Positions 18,979 through 27,684 of a DNA stretch of 64,000 nucleotides are shown here, piece after piece (the first letter of the stretch is position 1; each line of letters starts with the position of its first letter). The notes under the pieces were generated by a model. The model ran no database searches. It was not told the DNA's origin and saw only the letters and a program-made list of their open reading frames with translations. The DNA is from Balneolaceae bacterium (GTDB lineage: Bacteria; Bacteroidota; Rhodothermia; Balneolales; Balneolaceae). A program made the position numbers and the translations under genes. The stretch covers positions 1-64,000 of the forward strand of contig VEMX01000014.1 in the NCBI GenBank assembly GCA_009711805.1, given 5' to 3'.

Positions 18979-19569
18979 CTAACTCTTCGTAGTTGTTTTG
19001 GATTCAATTTTTTCGGATACCCAAAAACCGGCTAAGGCAGTCATCACAAGAATGAAAACCAAAATCCCGGAGGGCAGGTTGAAATATTTGGTAAAGGTGA
19101 TGTTGCCTATGGGCGTAGCATTATAAAATCCTTCTACAGCAGGATACAGTTCTCCAAAAAGCAGTATGCCTGTGAGCATACCCAGTACATTCGTCCAGCC
19201 GTCCAGGCTTCCGGTAGCTCCGGCTACACAGGACGTGCCGGGGCAGTATCCGCCAATAATAAAACCTACTCCGAAAATAAGCCCCCCAACAAGTTGTGGA
19301 ACGACATAGGTGGGAGTAAGGTACACCAACTCAAGTTGAAGGATCTCAAAATGGTTAAGCCAGAATAACCCAATCATGGCTGTGATGATGGCGGTAAACA
19401 TCATCTTAAAAACAGTGAGATCTGTTCCATAAAATTGGGCTGCCAGTTTTTTGGCGTTTCCAAGTCCGGCACGTTCCAGGAAAAAGCCAAAGGCAATTCC
19501 AATCACCAGCGCAAATATCAGGCTGGCTTCGTCTCCAATCCATCCATTAATGTAGAAAGGTCCATTCAT
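18979..19569 (-). CDS. YeeE/YedE-type (DUF395) half transporter, second copy
   Basis: The 196-residue product has about six membrane helices and the family loop GYCPGTSCVAGATGSLDG with two Cys, which in YeeE-type thiosulfate carriers lie along the substrate path. Its ATG (19567-19569) overlaps the previous stop as ATGA, so the pair is translationally coupled. An upstream reading extension to 19689 would lie inside the first transporter gene and is rejected. With its partner it makes two halves of what is one chain in E. coli YeeE. Confidence 0.88.
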   Translation of the reverse strand: MNGPFYINGWIGDEASLIFALVIGIAFGFFLERAGLGNAKKLAAQFYGTDLTVFKMMFTAIITAMIGLFWLNHFEILQLELVYLTPTYVVPQLVGGLIFGVGFIIGGYCPGTSCVAGATGSLDGWTNVLGMLTGILLFGELYPAVEGFYNATPIGNITFTKYFNLPSGILVFILVMTALAGFWVSEKIESKTTTKS

Positions 19570-20108
19570 ATCCACAGCCTCCTTACAAACCAGGCCATAG
19601 CGTAGGCTCCGGCAAATAGTGAAATCATAAAAATCCAGCTTCCTACATTCATAAGGGCTCCGCCGGTCAGGGCTTGCCCACTGGTGCAACCCCTGGCCAG
19701 TTTGGTTCCAAAAGCCATAATGATTCCTCCTGTAAACGCAAAGAAAAACCGGGTTTTGGTGGAAATAGAAGAGCCTTTTTCAACTTTGACTTTAGTGCGT
19801 CCGGCCAGGATGCCGGATATAAATCCGCCGATGAGAACGCCAAGCACTTCAAACACCAACCAGTCTTTTAGCGGGCTTACAGTTCCATCACCAAGATATC
19901 CTTTATAAAAATCGTTGGCCTGAGCATGTGATTCTGCTACAGAGTTAACACCACTCGCCACTACGGAAGTCATAGCTCCTGAGGCTCCGATACCTCTTCC
20001 CATTACCAGGAACGTAAGGAGCAGAACCAGCCCCAGTCCGATTCCACACACATAGGGGTTCCAGTAGGGGGCGGGGTGTTCTTTTTTTAAGATGAATGAA
20101 GATAACAT
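19566..20108 (-). CDS. YeeE/YedE-type (DUF395) half transporter, first copy
   Basis: The product has 180 residues from the ATG at 20108, which has a GGAG site 7 nt upstream; the longer frame to 20162 overlaps the rhodanese gene. Four to five membrane helices are seen, with the signature LARGCTSGQALTGGALMNVG carrying a single conserved Cys. YeeE (TsuA) proteins take up thiosulfate. The gene lies 14 bp after an exported rhodanese and overlaps the second half-transporter by 4 bp, so these products probably work as one uptake unit. Confidence 0.88.
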   Translation of the reverse strand: MLSSFILKKEHPAPYWNPYVCGIGLGLVLLLTFLVMGRGIGASGAMTSVVASGVNSVAESHAQANDFYKGYLGDGTVSPLKDWLVFEVLGVLIGGFISGILAGRTKVKVEKGSSISTKTRFFFAFTGGIIMAFGTKLARGCTSGQALTGGALMNVGSWIFMISLFAGAYAMAWFVRRLWI

Positions 20109-20122
20109 GAGGAGACTCCGGG

Positions 20123-21025
20123 CTAATTTTCGAGCACTACAGGGTTGTCTTTGGTAGCCCATTCGTGAAAGGAGCCATCAAAAACTTTGACATTATATCC
20201 CAGCTTTTTTGCCGCGAAATAAACGGTGGTAGCCTGCTGGCCTATGTGGCAGTAGAGAATAAGAGGAATGTCCTGGTTTATTTCCTGTTCATTAAAAACC
20301 GCCTGTAGTTCTGAGTTATTCAGAAATGTATAGGCACCATGGGGACCTTCTTTTATCATAGATGTATAAGGGATGGTTTTGGCGGACGGCAAGTGACCTT
20401 TTTTCCCACCCATTCCTTCTTCAATTCCCTGGTAATAAACAGGTGAGCGAGCATCTGCAATATGGTAGCCGGAGGTATTAACCTTTGATTTTACAAAGTT
20501 AATATCCGTAACGATATCTGGATTGATATTGGGGGTGAAGCTTCCTTGTCCAGGTTCAGGGACGGCATCTGTGACAGCTCCTCCCCGGGACTTCCAAAGA
20601 GGCAGCCCGCCATCAAGTATAAAGGTGTGATTGGAATATCCGAGGTAATCGAGGGTGAAATAAAGTCGGGTCATGGGCGAAACCCAGTTTGATCCTACAT
20701 ACAGAACTACGGTATCTCCGTCATTCAGTCCTTTCTTTTCCAGCAACTCAACCAGCTCTTCCACTGAAGGCAGGTCGTAGATATAGCTTCGGTCTTCTGC
20801 AGTTATGGTGTATTCCGATCCATCCATAAAAACAGCACCCGGAATGTGTTCTTTCTGGTACTGTTCTTTATTTCCAATATGGAAAAGGACAAGATCGTCC
20901 CGGTCTAAATTATTCTGAAGCCATTCAGCATGTACAAGAGGTGAATGGTTGTTTTGTGAAAAGGCAGAAAAGTCGAAAAAAAGGAGTATAAAAGCAGAGA
21001 GTAGTAAATGTTTCATAGTCATCAT
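20123..21025 (-). CDS. Exported tandem-domain rhodanese (thiosulfate sulfurtransferase-like)
   Basis: The 300-residue product has a signal peptide (KHLLLSAFILLFFDFSAFS). An inactive first rhodanese domain (VLYVGSNWVSPM at the pseudo-active loop, DGGLPLWKSRGG) precedes an active second domain with LYCHIGQQATTVYF, whose Cys259 is the persulfide Cys. Such enzymes move sulfane sulfur from thiosulfate or mercaptopyruvate to acceptors. Three clustered ATGs (21025, 21022, 21016) could all start the protein and no ribosome site decides. It lies just before the thiosulfate-type transporter genes, so it probably acts in the periplasm. Confidence 0.88.
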   Translation of the reverse strand: MMTMKHLLLSAFILLFFDFSAFSQNNHSPLVHAEWLQNNLDRDDLVLFHIGNKEQYQKEHIPGAVFMDGSEYTITAEDRSYIYDLPSVEELVELLEKKGLNDGDTVVLYVGSNWVSPMTRLYFTLDYLGYSNHTFILDGGLPLWKSRGGAVTDAVPEPGQGSFTPNINPDIVTDINFVKSKVNTSGYHIADARSPVYYQGIEEGMGGKKGHLPSAKTIPYTSMIKEGPHGAYTFLNNSELQAVFNEQEINQDIPLILYCHIGQQATTVYFAAKKLGYNVKVFDGSFHEWATKDNPVVLEN

Positions 21026-21104
21026 TTTGTGTTAAATGGTGACTAAATTACGTGCTTTCTATAGCCAGGTTATAGACAAGGGTGCGACATATTCGGCCAA
21101 TTGA

Positions 21105-22070
21105 TTATGGCTGCTCATCAGAAATGGGAGTACCGTATTTATTTTTCCAAAGGCGTTGTAGTTGTCGTGGAGCTTTAAAGCCGCACATCTGTGAAATAGT
21201 GCTGACCGTGTAATTAGGGTTGTTAATCAGGTGTCGGGCCAGTTCCAGTTTTATATTGTTTTTAAATTCGGTGACGGTGTGCCCCGTGGCTTCTTTAAAA
21301 GATCGTGTGAGGTTTCGGACGCTGGTATTTCCTATTCTGGCCAGTTCTTTCAGGGAGGGATTTTTATCAGGGTTGGCTATGATGTAGTTCTGAACTTTAT
21401 GAACCAGCGGGTTAAAGTGCGTGTGATAATCAAGGTAAATGGAATGTTGGGTGCTGGTTTCCTGCCGTCTCAGATATACCACCATTTCGCGGGCCACTAA
21501 GGAGGAGACAATAGGCCCCTGATTTTCTTCAATAATAGAAAGAGACATGTCGATACCTGAAGTCATTCCGGCACTGGTATAGATACCTGCATCAGAAACA
21601 AAAAGCTTGTCAGATTCCACCTTCACTTCAGGGTAGTTTTCCTGCAGGTAGTCGATGCATTTCCAGTGGGTGGTGCAGCTTTTGGAGTTCAGTAATTCTA
21701 TTTCAGCCAAAATCATTGAAGCTGTACAAACAGTAGCCAGCTTTACCCCTGTTTCGTAGTTTTTGTGTATCCAGGATTTGGTAGCTTTAATTTCAGCCTG
21801 AAGGCTGCCGGTGGTGAATGTCTGGAAATCTATCCCTGGTATGATGATAAAATCGTTGGGGTTCAATGAGATATCGGAGGGATGTTGAAGGTCGGAAAGC
21901 GTGAGCCCCTGTTCGGTGAGTACCTTGTTACTGGCTGCTGCAAAAATCAGCTTATAATCAATGTTGCCAAGCTGGGTAGCTTCATAAAAAACCTGGACGG
22001 CTCCCGCCATGTCCATCACATGCACATAGGGAAATAACAGAAAGCAGATGTTTTTTTGATTTATTTCCAC
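21105..22070 (-). CDS. GlxA-family transcriptional regulator (DJ-1/PfpI plus AraC)
   Basis: The 321-residue protein has a DJ-1/PfpI-like sensor half (residues 5-190) with the nucleophile-elbow region LATVCTASMILAE. An AraC-type tandem helix-turn-helix follows (about 220-320), ending with TVSTISQMCGFKAPRQLQRLWKNKYG. The ligand is unknown. It lies 79 bp upstream of the rhodanese-transporter block on the same strand, so it may control that block; that is inference from position. The next upstream gene is 41 bp away. Confidence 0.9.
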   Translation of the reverse strand: MEINQKNICFLLFPYVHVMDMAGAVQVFYEATQLGNIDYKLIFAAASNKVLTEQGLTLSDLQHPSDISLNPNDFIIIPGIDFQTFTTGSLQAEIKATKSWIHKNYETGVKLATVCTASMILAEIELLNSKSCTTHWKCIDYLQENYPEVKVESDKLFVSDAGIYTSAGMTSGIDMSLSIIEENQGPIVSSLVAREMVVYLRRQETSTQHSIYLDYHTHFNPLVHKVQNYIIANPDKNPSLKELARIGNTSVRNLTRSFKEATGHTVTEFKNNIKLELARHLINNPNYTVSTISQMCGFKAPRQLQRLWKNKYGTPISDEQP

Positions 22071-22111
22071 AAAACCGGGTTTAAGGACTGCAATTTAATA
22101 TAAACTGATTT

Positions 22112-22966
22112 TTAAGAATAGCTATGGATGATGGATTCGGCCTGCCGGCAGTAGCTTCCGCCAAATAAATTAGCGTGCACCAGGATCGGATACAGATTGT
22201 ACAGCGTAACCCTTGAATCAAAACCATCCTCAAGCGGATACTCTTCATTATAGCCTTCATAGAAATTGGCTGAAAAACCACCAAAAAGCCGGGTCATTGC
22301 CAGGTCCATTTCCCGATGGCCATAGTACACCGCCGGATCATAGATGCTGGCATTTCCGCTTTTGGTAAACATGAAGTTTCCACTCCATAGGTCGCCATGT
22401 AAAAGAGCCGGATCTTCGGAAGGAAAGATAGATCCCAGTTTTTTATACATACCTTCAGCAGCCCGAAGTACCGTTCGGTTTAACGTTCCTGCTTCAACTC
22501 CCATTTTGATCTGAGGTTCAATACGCTCAAGGGTAAAAAAGTCGAGCCAGTTAGAGTGAGGGGTATTCGACTGTGGAAGTCTCCCAATATAGTTGTCGTG
22601 ATCGAGGCCGAAGGCTTCATGGGTTGCTCGATGAAGGATGGCAAGATCTTTCCCAAAATTAAAGGAGGAGTCTTTTTTCCCGCCACCTTCTGAAATCAGG
22701 CTCAGCAGGAGGAAATGTTCATTTTCAAGGATAACAGCAGGAATCTGAAAATTAGTGTTGGTATCCGCTAAAAGGTTGAGCCCTTTTGCCTCTACCTGAA
22801 ACATGCGGGGCGGGGCATCCATATTCCATTTGAGGAAATACTTTTTATCGGATTCCACTACTACTTTTGCAGCCTGGTTAATGTCGCCGCCATGAAGAGT
22901 TTGTACATCGCTGATCTTTTCTTCTACTTCTTCCTGTATAGCGTTCTTAATCGTATTAGGGAGCAT
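22112..22966 (-). CDS. Fructosamine/ketosamine-3-kinase family protein
   Basis: The 284-residue protein has a kinase-like fold. A glycine-type loop (LHGGDINQAAKVV) is followed by the ATP Lys in YFLKWN, the catalytic loop LLHGDLWSGNFMF and the metal-binding IYDPAVYYGHREMDLAM. Family members phosphorylate sugar residues on glycated proteins or free ketosamines so that the adduct falls off. Its start is 6 bp after a low-molecular-weight phosphatase gene, an association described for bacterial ketosamine kinases, where the phosphatase supplies ribulosamine by dephosphorylating its 5-phosphate. A deglycation role is therefore likely. Confidence 0.88.
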   Translation of the reverse strand: MLPNTIKNAIQEEVEEKISDVQTLHGGDINQAAKVVVESDKKYFLKWNMDAPPRMFQVEAKGLNLLADTNTNFQIPAVILENEHFLLLSLISEGGGKKDSSFNFGKDLAILHRATHEAFGLDHDNYIGRLPQSNTPHSNWLDFFTLERIEPQIKMGVEAGTLNRTVLRAAEGMYKKLGSIFPSEDPALLHGDLWSGNFMFTKSGNASIYDPAVYYGHREMDLAMTRLFGGFSANFYEGYNEEYPLEDGFDSRVTLYNLYPILVHANLFGGSYCRQAESIIHSYS

Positions 22967-22972
22967 AATCGG

Positions 22973-23491
22973 CTATTCTTTTTCAACAAACGGTTTTAGT
23001 TCATTCAGCAAGGCCTCACAGCTCCTGGAGACAATATCAAAGACGTTTTCAAAACCTTGCAGCCCTCCATAGTAGGGGTCGGGGACTTGCCCGTCTCCGG
23101 GATTGGGGTCAAAATCACGCATGCGTTTTACTTTATGCACATATTTATCCCTTTTATCCATAGCTTTGATGTTGGAATAATTTTCATTGTCCATGGCCAG
23201 TATCAGGTCAAATTCTTCCAGATCGGCATATTCAAACTTTCGGGCTTTGGAGGGGAGATGGATTCCTCTTTTATTTGCGGTAGCCTGACTTTTGCTATTC
23301 GCGCTTTCCCCTACGTGATAGGCTGCCGTACCTGCCGAATCGATATAAAAATAATCTTCGAATCCCGATTCTCTAACTTTATGAATGAAGATACCTTCAG
23401 CTGTTGGGCTTCTGCAGATGTTGCCCAGACATACAAAGCAGAGTTTATAGGGGGCGTCTTTGGTGATGCTTCGTTCTAATGCTTCGTTCAT
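22973..23491 (-). CDS. Low-molecular-weight protein-tyrosine-phosphatase family protein
   Basis: The 172-residue product carries the CX5R P-loop as Cys21-LGNIC-Arg27 followed by SPTAEG, and the general acid in VPDPYYGG near residue 140. These are the complete catalytic elements of the family. Next to a ketosamine kinase, the substrate may be a ribulosamine-5-phosphate protein adduct rather than phosphotyrosine; this is inferred from context. It is the first gene of the pair. Confidence 0.9.
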   Translation of the reverse strand: MNEALERSITKDAPYKLCFVCLGNICRSPTAEGIFIHKVRESGFEDYFYIDSAGTAAYHVGESANSKSQATANKRGIHLPSKARKFEYADLEEFDLILAMDNENYSNIKAMDKRDKYVHKVKRMRDFDPNPGDGQVPDPYYGGLQGFENVFDIVSRSCEALLNELKPFVEKE

Positions 23492-23604
23492 ATGGTAGTA
23501 ATGATTTTAGAGTAATTTATACTTCCAGGGGTTAAACATGATCCCATGGATATTAGTTTGAGATTACGGTTGTGAAGGTATCAATTTCCAAAGAAGCTAT
23601 CTAA

Positions 23605-23630
23605 CCCGGATTCTTCACCAAGAAATTTAA
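23605..23630. repeat. Left-end fragment of the 228-bp MITE
   Basis: CCCGGATTCTTCACCAAGAA and the following ATTTAA match the first 26 bases of the intact elements at 45992 and 53380 with one mismatch. The rest of the element is missing, so this is a solo end. Confidence 0.7.
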
Positions 23631-23690
23631 CCGGCGGATGGGCATAATTATTTTTAAAAATGATTCTATATGATATACGAGAAAGCTCTT

Positions 23691-23890
23691 GTTGGTTTCT
23701 GCCATCCCAGGCCCAGATCAGCTATCCTCCGAAGTGGTTTTGGATGTTGAATCAGGGAGATCCCGCATCTTCGCCTTCGCTGCGTGCGGGATGACTGCCC
23801 TTGTTGTTTAAATTTAACCACCAAGTCATCGCGGGCTCAGTCCCGCGATCTCCCCGGTTAGGGTAATGTGGGTGAACAAGGCGGCGATAG
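23691..23890. repeat. 200-bp dispersed REP-like repeat (copy 1; partner at 52771)
   Basis: This stretch aligns without gaps over 200 bp with 52771-52970, with few differences. It contains two hairpin-forming arms: GAGATCCCGCATCT paired with TGCGGGATGAC, and GTCATCGCGGG paired with CCCGCGATCTCC. The same arms recur at about 29591, 30251, 31361 and 53671. No coding function is seen. Confidence 0.88.
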
Positions 23891-23901
23891 CCAGTGCCGG
23901 G

Positions 23902-23960
23902 TTACTTGGTATAAAACCATGGGGCTACTTTAATCAAAGAATTTTTTGAAGTATTCTGTC
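23902..23960 (-). pseudogene. C-terminal scrap of an IS30-type transposase
   Basis: Read leftward, the end codes KVAPWFYTK and a stop, very like EVVPWFYIK at the end of the IS30 remnant at 12114. In the neighbouring frame LSTEYFKKFFD resembles the segment just before it. Only about 20 codons survive and they are frameshifted. Confidence 0.45.
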
Positions 23961-24058
23961 GAAAGTTAAAAATGGGGCACATTCTTGTCTTATTAATCTT
24001 AAATGAAGATGGGGGATTTTTTAACCGAATCAGCTACAAGCTTTTCTTTTATATTTTG

Positions 24059-24066
24059 TATATTTG
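24059..24066 (+). promoter_or_regulatory. Possible -7 box upstream of ileS
   Basis: TATATTTG fits the Bacteroidota -7 consensus TAnnTTTG and lies 34 bp before the ileS ATG. No good TTTG -33 box is found 19-21 bp upstream, so this remains a weak candidate. Confidence 0.3.
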
Positions 24067-24100
24067 AGGCTTAAAATGATTCGCCGAACCAAGTTCTTTT

Positions 24101-27100
24101 ATGGCAAAAAAATTTGAAGAAGTAAAAAAACTCAATTTTCCGAAGTCAGAAGTTGAAACTTTAAAGTGGTGGAAAGAAAACAACATCTTTGAGAAAAGTG
24201 TGTCTACCCGTGAAGATGGTATTCCCTACACCTTTTTCGAAGGTCCACCTACTGCAAACGGCAAGCCGGGTATCCATCATGTAATGGCCCGAACCGTTAA
24301 AGATCTCTTCTGTAGATATAAAACACTTAAGGGATTTAAAGTTCAGCGTAAAGCCGGATGGGATACGCACGGACTACCCGTTGAAATTGAAGTCGAAAAA
24401 GAGCTTGGACTTGAAGGTCGCTCGCAGGTAGAGGATTATGGCATAGAAAAATACAATGCCAAATGTCGCGAAAGTGTGCTTCAGTACAAAGATCTTTGGG
24501 ATGAGCTTACTTCCCGCATGGGCTACTGGGTAGATCAGGAAAATCCGTACATCACATTCGAAAATGAGTATATAGAATCGGTGTGGTGGGCATTTAATAA
24601 ACTTTTCGAGAAAGACCTGGTTTATAAAGGGTACAAGATACAATGGTATTCACCGGGCAGCGGTACCGTACTTTCTTCTCATGAAGTGAGTCTTGGATAC
24701 AAAGAAACCCAGGATCCCTCCATTTATGTAAAGTTTAAGTTGGATGGAGAAGACAATACGTATTTTCTGGCATGGACAACCACTCCGTGGACTGTTATTT
24801 CCAATATGGCTTTATGTGTGAACCCAAAGCTTCAGTATGCCAAAGTGAAGCATGAAGGTGAGCTCTATATTCTTGCAAAGGATTCTATTGAGCAGTCGCT
24901 TGGTGAAGAGTATACCATTATTGAGGAGATGACAGGTAGCAGCCTGCTGGGTAAAAGTTATGAGCCTATCTTCGACTATGCATTAAAGGAATTTGACAGA
25001 TCGCAGGCCTGGAAAGTGATTCCAGCCGATTATGTGACTACAGAAGACGGAACCGGTATTGTACACACGGCGCCTGCCTATGGTGCGGATGACTTTGAGT
25101 CGTGTAAGAAAGCTGATATCCCAATGTTTAACCCCATTGACCGGGAAGGCTGTTTTACGGAACAGGTTCCTGATTTTGATGGAGAATGGTTCAAGGAAGC
25201 AGACAAGAATATTGCACGCGCCATCAAAGAGAAGAATCTCATGTACAAGCATGAGACCATGGTTCACAACTACCCTTTCGACTGGCGTAAAGGAACGCCG
25301 CTGATGTCGTACCCGGTGGAATCCTGGTTTATCCGGACAACCCGTGTTAAAGAGCGCATGGTAAAGCTCAACAAAGATATTAACTGGAAACCAGAAAGCA
25401 CGGGCACAGGGCGTTTTGGAACCTGGCTGGAAAATAATGTAGACTGGGCCGTTTCCCGTCAGCGTTTTTGGGGAACTCCCATTCCGCTTTGGGTAAGTGA
25501 TAAAGATCCTGACTATGTAGAATGTATTGGCAGCATGGCCATGCTTCGGGAAAAAGCGGGACTGGACGAAGATACCGAGATTGATCTACACCGTCCTTAT
25601 ATAGATGAACTTACATGGGAAGGCCCGAATGGCGGTACCATGCGAAGAATCCCGGATTTGCTGGATGTATGGTTTGATTCCGGCGCTATGCCTTTTGCCC
25701 AATGGCATTATCCCTTTGAGCACGATCATGAATTCAGCTATAACTACCCAGCCGATTTTATTGCTGAGGGAGTAGACCAAACCCGTGGGTGGTTTTATAC
25801 ACTGCACGCTTTGGGCACAATGCTTTTCAACGAGGAAGCCTATAAGAATGTAGTATCGAACGGCTTGGTGCTGGATGAGAAGGGCGAGAAGATGAGTAAG
25901 TCGAAAGGCAACTCGGTAGATCCTTTTGAAGTAATACAGGAGTTTGGAGCGGATACCGTTCGCTGGTATATGATGAGTAACTCATCACCATGGGAAAACC
26001 TGAAATTCAGTGAAGATGGCCTGAAGGAAGTACAGCGCAAGTTTTTCAATACTATTGTGAATACGTATTCCTTTTTTGCAATGTATGCCAATATCGATGA
26101 GTTTACTTATCCGGGAACACCCATCCCTGTTGCAGACCGCCCTGAAATAGACAAATGGGTTATTTCGAGACTCAACACCACGGTAAAAAAGGTGGAAGAA
26201 TATTTTGAAGAATACGAGCCTACCAAAGTTGCCCGCGAGCTGGAGGCTTTTGTAGAAGAACTCAGTAACTGGTATGTACGACGTAACCGACGGCGTTTTT
26301 GGAAAGAGGGAACCACACTTGACAAAACCGCGGCTTACCAAACGCTGTATGAGTGCCTGAAAAATGTGAGTAAACTGATTAGTCCCATTGCCCCGTATGT
26401 AGGAGAATGGCTATTCCAGAAGCTGAATGATGTAACTCAGCAGGATGAAGAATCCGTTCATCTTTCATTTTTTCCTACTGTTGAGGAAACAGCTATTGAT
26501 AAAGGGCTGGAACATAAAATGGAGATGGCGCGCCTGATCTCTTATATCGTGCTTAGAATAAGGAATCAAATTGAGGTTAATGTACGCCAACCCCTGGCCC
26601 GGATTATACTTCCTATCAAAGATGAAGGTGAACGACAGGCCATCGAATCGGTGCGTGATATAATATTAGAAGAGGTAAACGTTAAAGACATCCAGTTTGT
26701 GGACGATGACTCTGGTATAGTCCATAAATCAGCGAAACCAAACTATCCGGTGTTAGGTAAAAAGCTGGGGCCGAAAATGAAAGCTGTAGCAGCTAAAGTT
26801 GCTGAGCTTTCAACTGAGGAAATTACCAAATTCGAGAAAAAAGGTTGGATTGACATTCAACTCTCGGATGATGATACTATACGTCTTGATAGTGACGGGC
26901 TTGAAATAGTTCGTGCAGGACTTGAAGGCTGGACCGTTGAAACCGAAGGTGGTTTAAGTGTTGCGGTAGACACAGATTTAAGTGAGGAACTTATTAATGA
27001 AGGTCTAGCCCGGGAGTTTGTAAACAGAATTCAAAATATGAGAAAGGAAGCCAATTTTGAGGTTACGGACCGAATTACAATTGGCTTTACCGGCTCAGAA

Positions 27101-27262
27101 AAACTTAAAGAAGCCGTAGTTTCCATGAACGATTATATTAAAACGGAGACACTGGCTGAAGAAATTCAAATTAAAGAGTTGGATATTTCTGATTTCACTA
27201 AAGAATGGGAAATCGAAGATGAGAAATGTACCATCTCAATCCGTAGGAACATAAATTCATAA
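24101..27262 (+). CDS. ileS: Isoleucyl-tRNA synthetase
   Basis: The 1053-residue class I synthetase has the HIGH-type motif at residues 57-60 (PPTANGKPGIHH), the editing domain with TTPWTV and GTGIVHTAPAYGADD, and KMSKS at about residue 597 (GEKMSKSKGN). It attaches isoleucine to tRNA-Ile and hydrolyses mischarged valine. The length and the C-terminal part without a clear zinc-binding Cys cluster match the eukaryote-like, long IleRS type; this subtype is a tentative reading. A DksA-like gene and lspA follow closely. Confidence 0.97.
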   Translation: MAKKFEEVKKLNFPKSEVETLKWWKENNIFEKSVSTREDGIPYTFFEGPPTANGKPGIHHVMARTVKDLFCRYKTLKGFKVQRKAGWDTHGLPVEIEVEKELGLEGRSQVEDYGIEKYNAKCRESVLQYKDLWDELTSRMGYWVDQENPYITFENEYIESVWWAFNKLFEKDLVYKGYKIQWYSPGSGTVLSSHEVSLGYKETQDPSIYVKFKLDGEDNTYFLAWTTTPWTVISNMALCVNPKLQYAKVKHEGELYILAKDSIEQSLGEEYTIIEEMTGSSLLGKSYEPIFDYALKEFDRSQAWKVIPADYVTTEDGTGIVHTAPAYGADDFESCKKADIPMFNPIDREGCFTEQVPDFDGEWFKEADKNIARAIKEKNLMYKHETMVHNYPFDWRKGTPLMSYPVESWFIRTTRVKERMVKLNKDINWKPESTGTGRFGTWLENNVDWAVSRQRFWGTPIPLWVSDKDPDYVECIGSMAMLREKAGLDEDTEIDLHRPYIDELTWEGPNGGTMRRIPDLLDVWFDSGAMPFAQWHYPFEHDHEFSYNYPADFIAEGVDQTRGWFYTLHALGTMLFNEEAYKNVVSNGLVLDEKGEKMSKSKGNSVDPFEVIQEFGADTVRWYMMSNSSPWENLKFSEDGLKEVQRKFFNTIVNTYSFFAMYANIDEFTYPGTPIPVADRPEIDKWVISRLNTTVKKVEEYFEEYEPTKVARELEAFVEELSNWYVRRNRRRFWKEGTTLDKTAAYQTLYECLKNVSKLISPIAPYVGEWLFQKLNDVTQQDEESVHLSFFPTVEETAIDKGLEHKMEMARLISYIVLRIRNQIEVNVRQPLARIILPIKDEGERQAIESVRDIILEEVNVKDIQFVDDDSGIVHKSAKPNYPVLGKKLGPKMKAVAAKVAELSTEEITKFEKKGWIDIQLSDDDTIRLDSDGLEIVRAGLEGWTVETEGGLSVAVDTDLSEELINEGLAREFVNRIQNMRKEANFEVTDRITIGFTGSEKLKEAVVSMNDYIKTETLAEEIQIKELDISDFTKEWEIEDEKCTISIRRNINS

Positions 27263-27273
27263 CGTAAACGGCT

Positions 27274-27675
27274 ATGACTGAAGCAGAAAAAAACAGTGAA
27301 GAACGGGTTTCTCCTTATACTGATGAGGAGTTAGAGTATTTTAAAGAAATTATCCTGAAAAAACGCAAGGATGCTGAGGAAGAATTGCAGGCACTTCAGC
27401 GAACATTACGTGAGAGCATGGAGAACGCCTCGGATGAATCGGCTTACTCTTACCATATGGCCGATGCGGGGACGGATGCTCAGGAGAGGGAGAAAACATA
27501 TATGCTGTTCAACAGAACCCGTAAATTTGTAAAATACCTGGATGATGCTCTTACACGCATCAACAAAAAGACCTATGGAGTTTGCAAAGTAACAGGTAAA
27601 AAAATATCTAAAGGCCGGCTCGAAGCTGTTCCACATACTCAGCTTAGTATTGAAGCTAAACTGAAACGCAGATAA
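27274..27675 (+). CDS. DksA/TraR-family protein with degenerate zinc finger
   Basis: The 133-residue protein has a coiled-coil region (about 25-110) and the C-terminal signature YGVCKVTGKKISKGRLEAVPHTQLSIEAK. In DksA four Cys bind zinc; here only one Cys remains. The fold may be held without metal, as in other Bacteroidota-type homologues. The role at the RNA polymerase secondary channel is inferred from the family. It lies 11 bp after ileS and 9 bp before lspA, so the three are probably one transcript. Confidence 0.88.
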   Translation: MTEAEKNSEERVSPYTDEELEYFKEIILKKRKDAEEELQALQRTLRESMENASDESAYSYHMADAGTDAQEREKTYMLFNRTRKFVKYLDDALTRINKKTYGVCKVTGKKISKGRLEAVPHTQLSIEAKLKRR

Positions 27676-27684
27676 AACGCCGGT

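Larger units (their letters stand above)
23492..24100. other. Gene-free stretch with repeat and transposon debris
   Basis: No credible gene is present. It contains a left-end fragment of the 228-bp MITE (23605-23630), a 200-bp dispersed REP-like repeat (23691-23890), a C-terminal scrap of an IS30-type transposase on the minus strand (23902-23960), and a possible ileS promoter near 24059. The separate entries give details. Confidence 0.7.
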
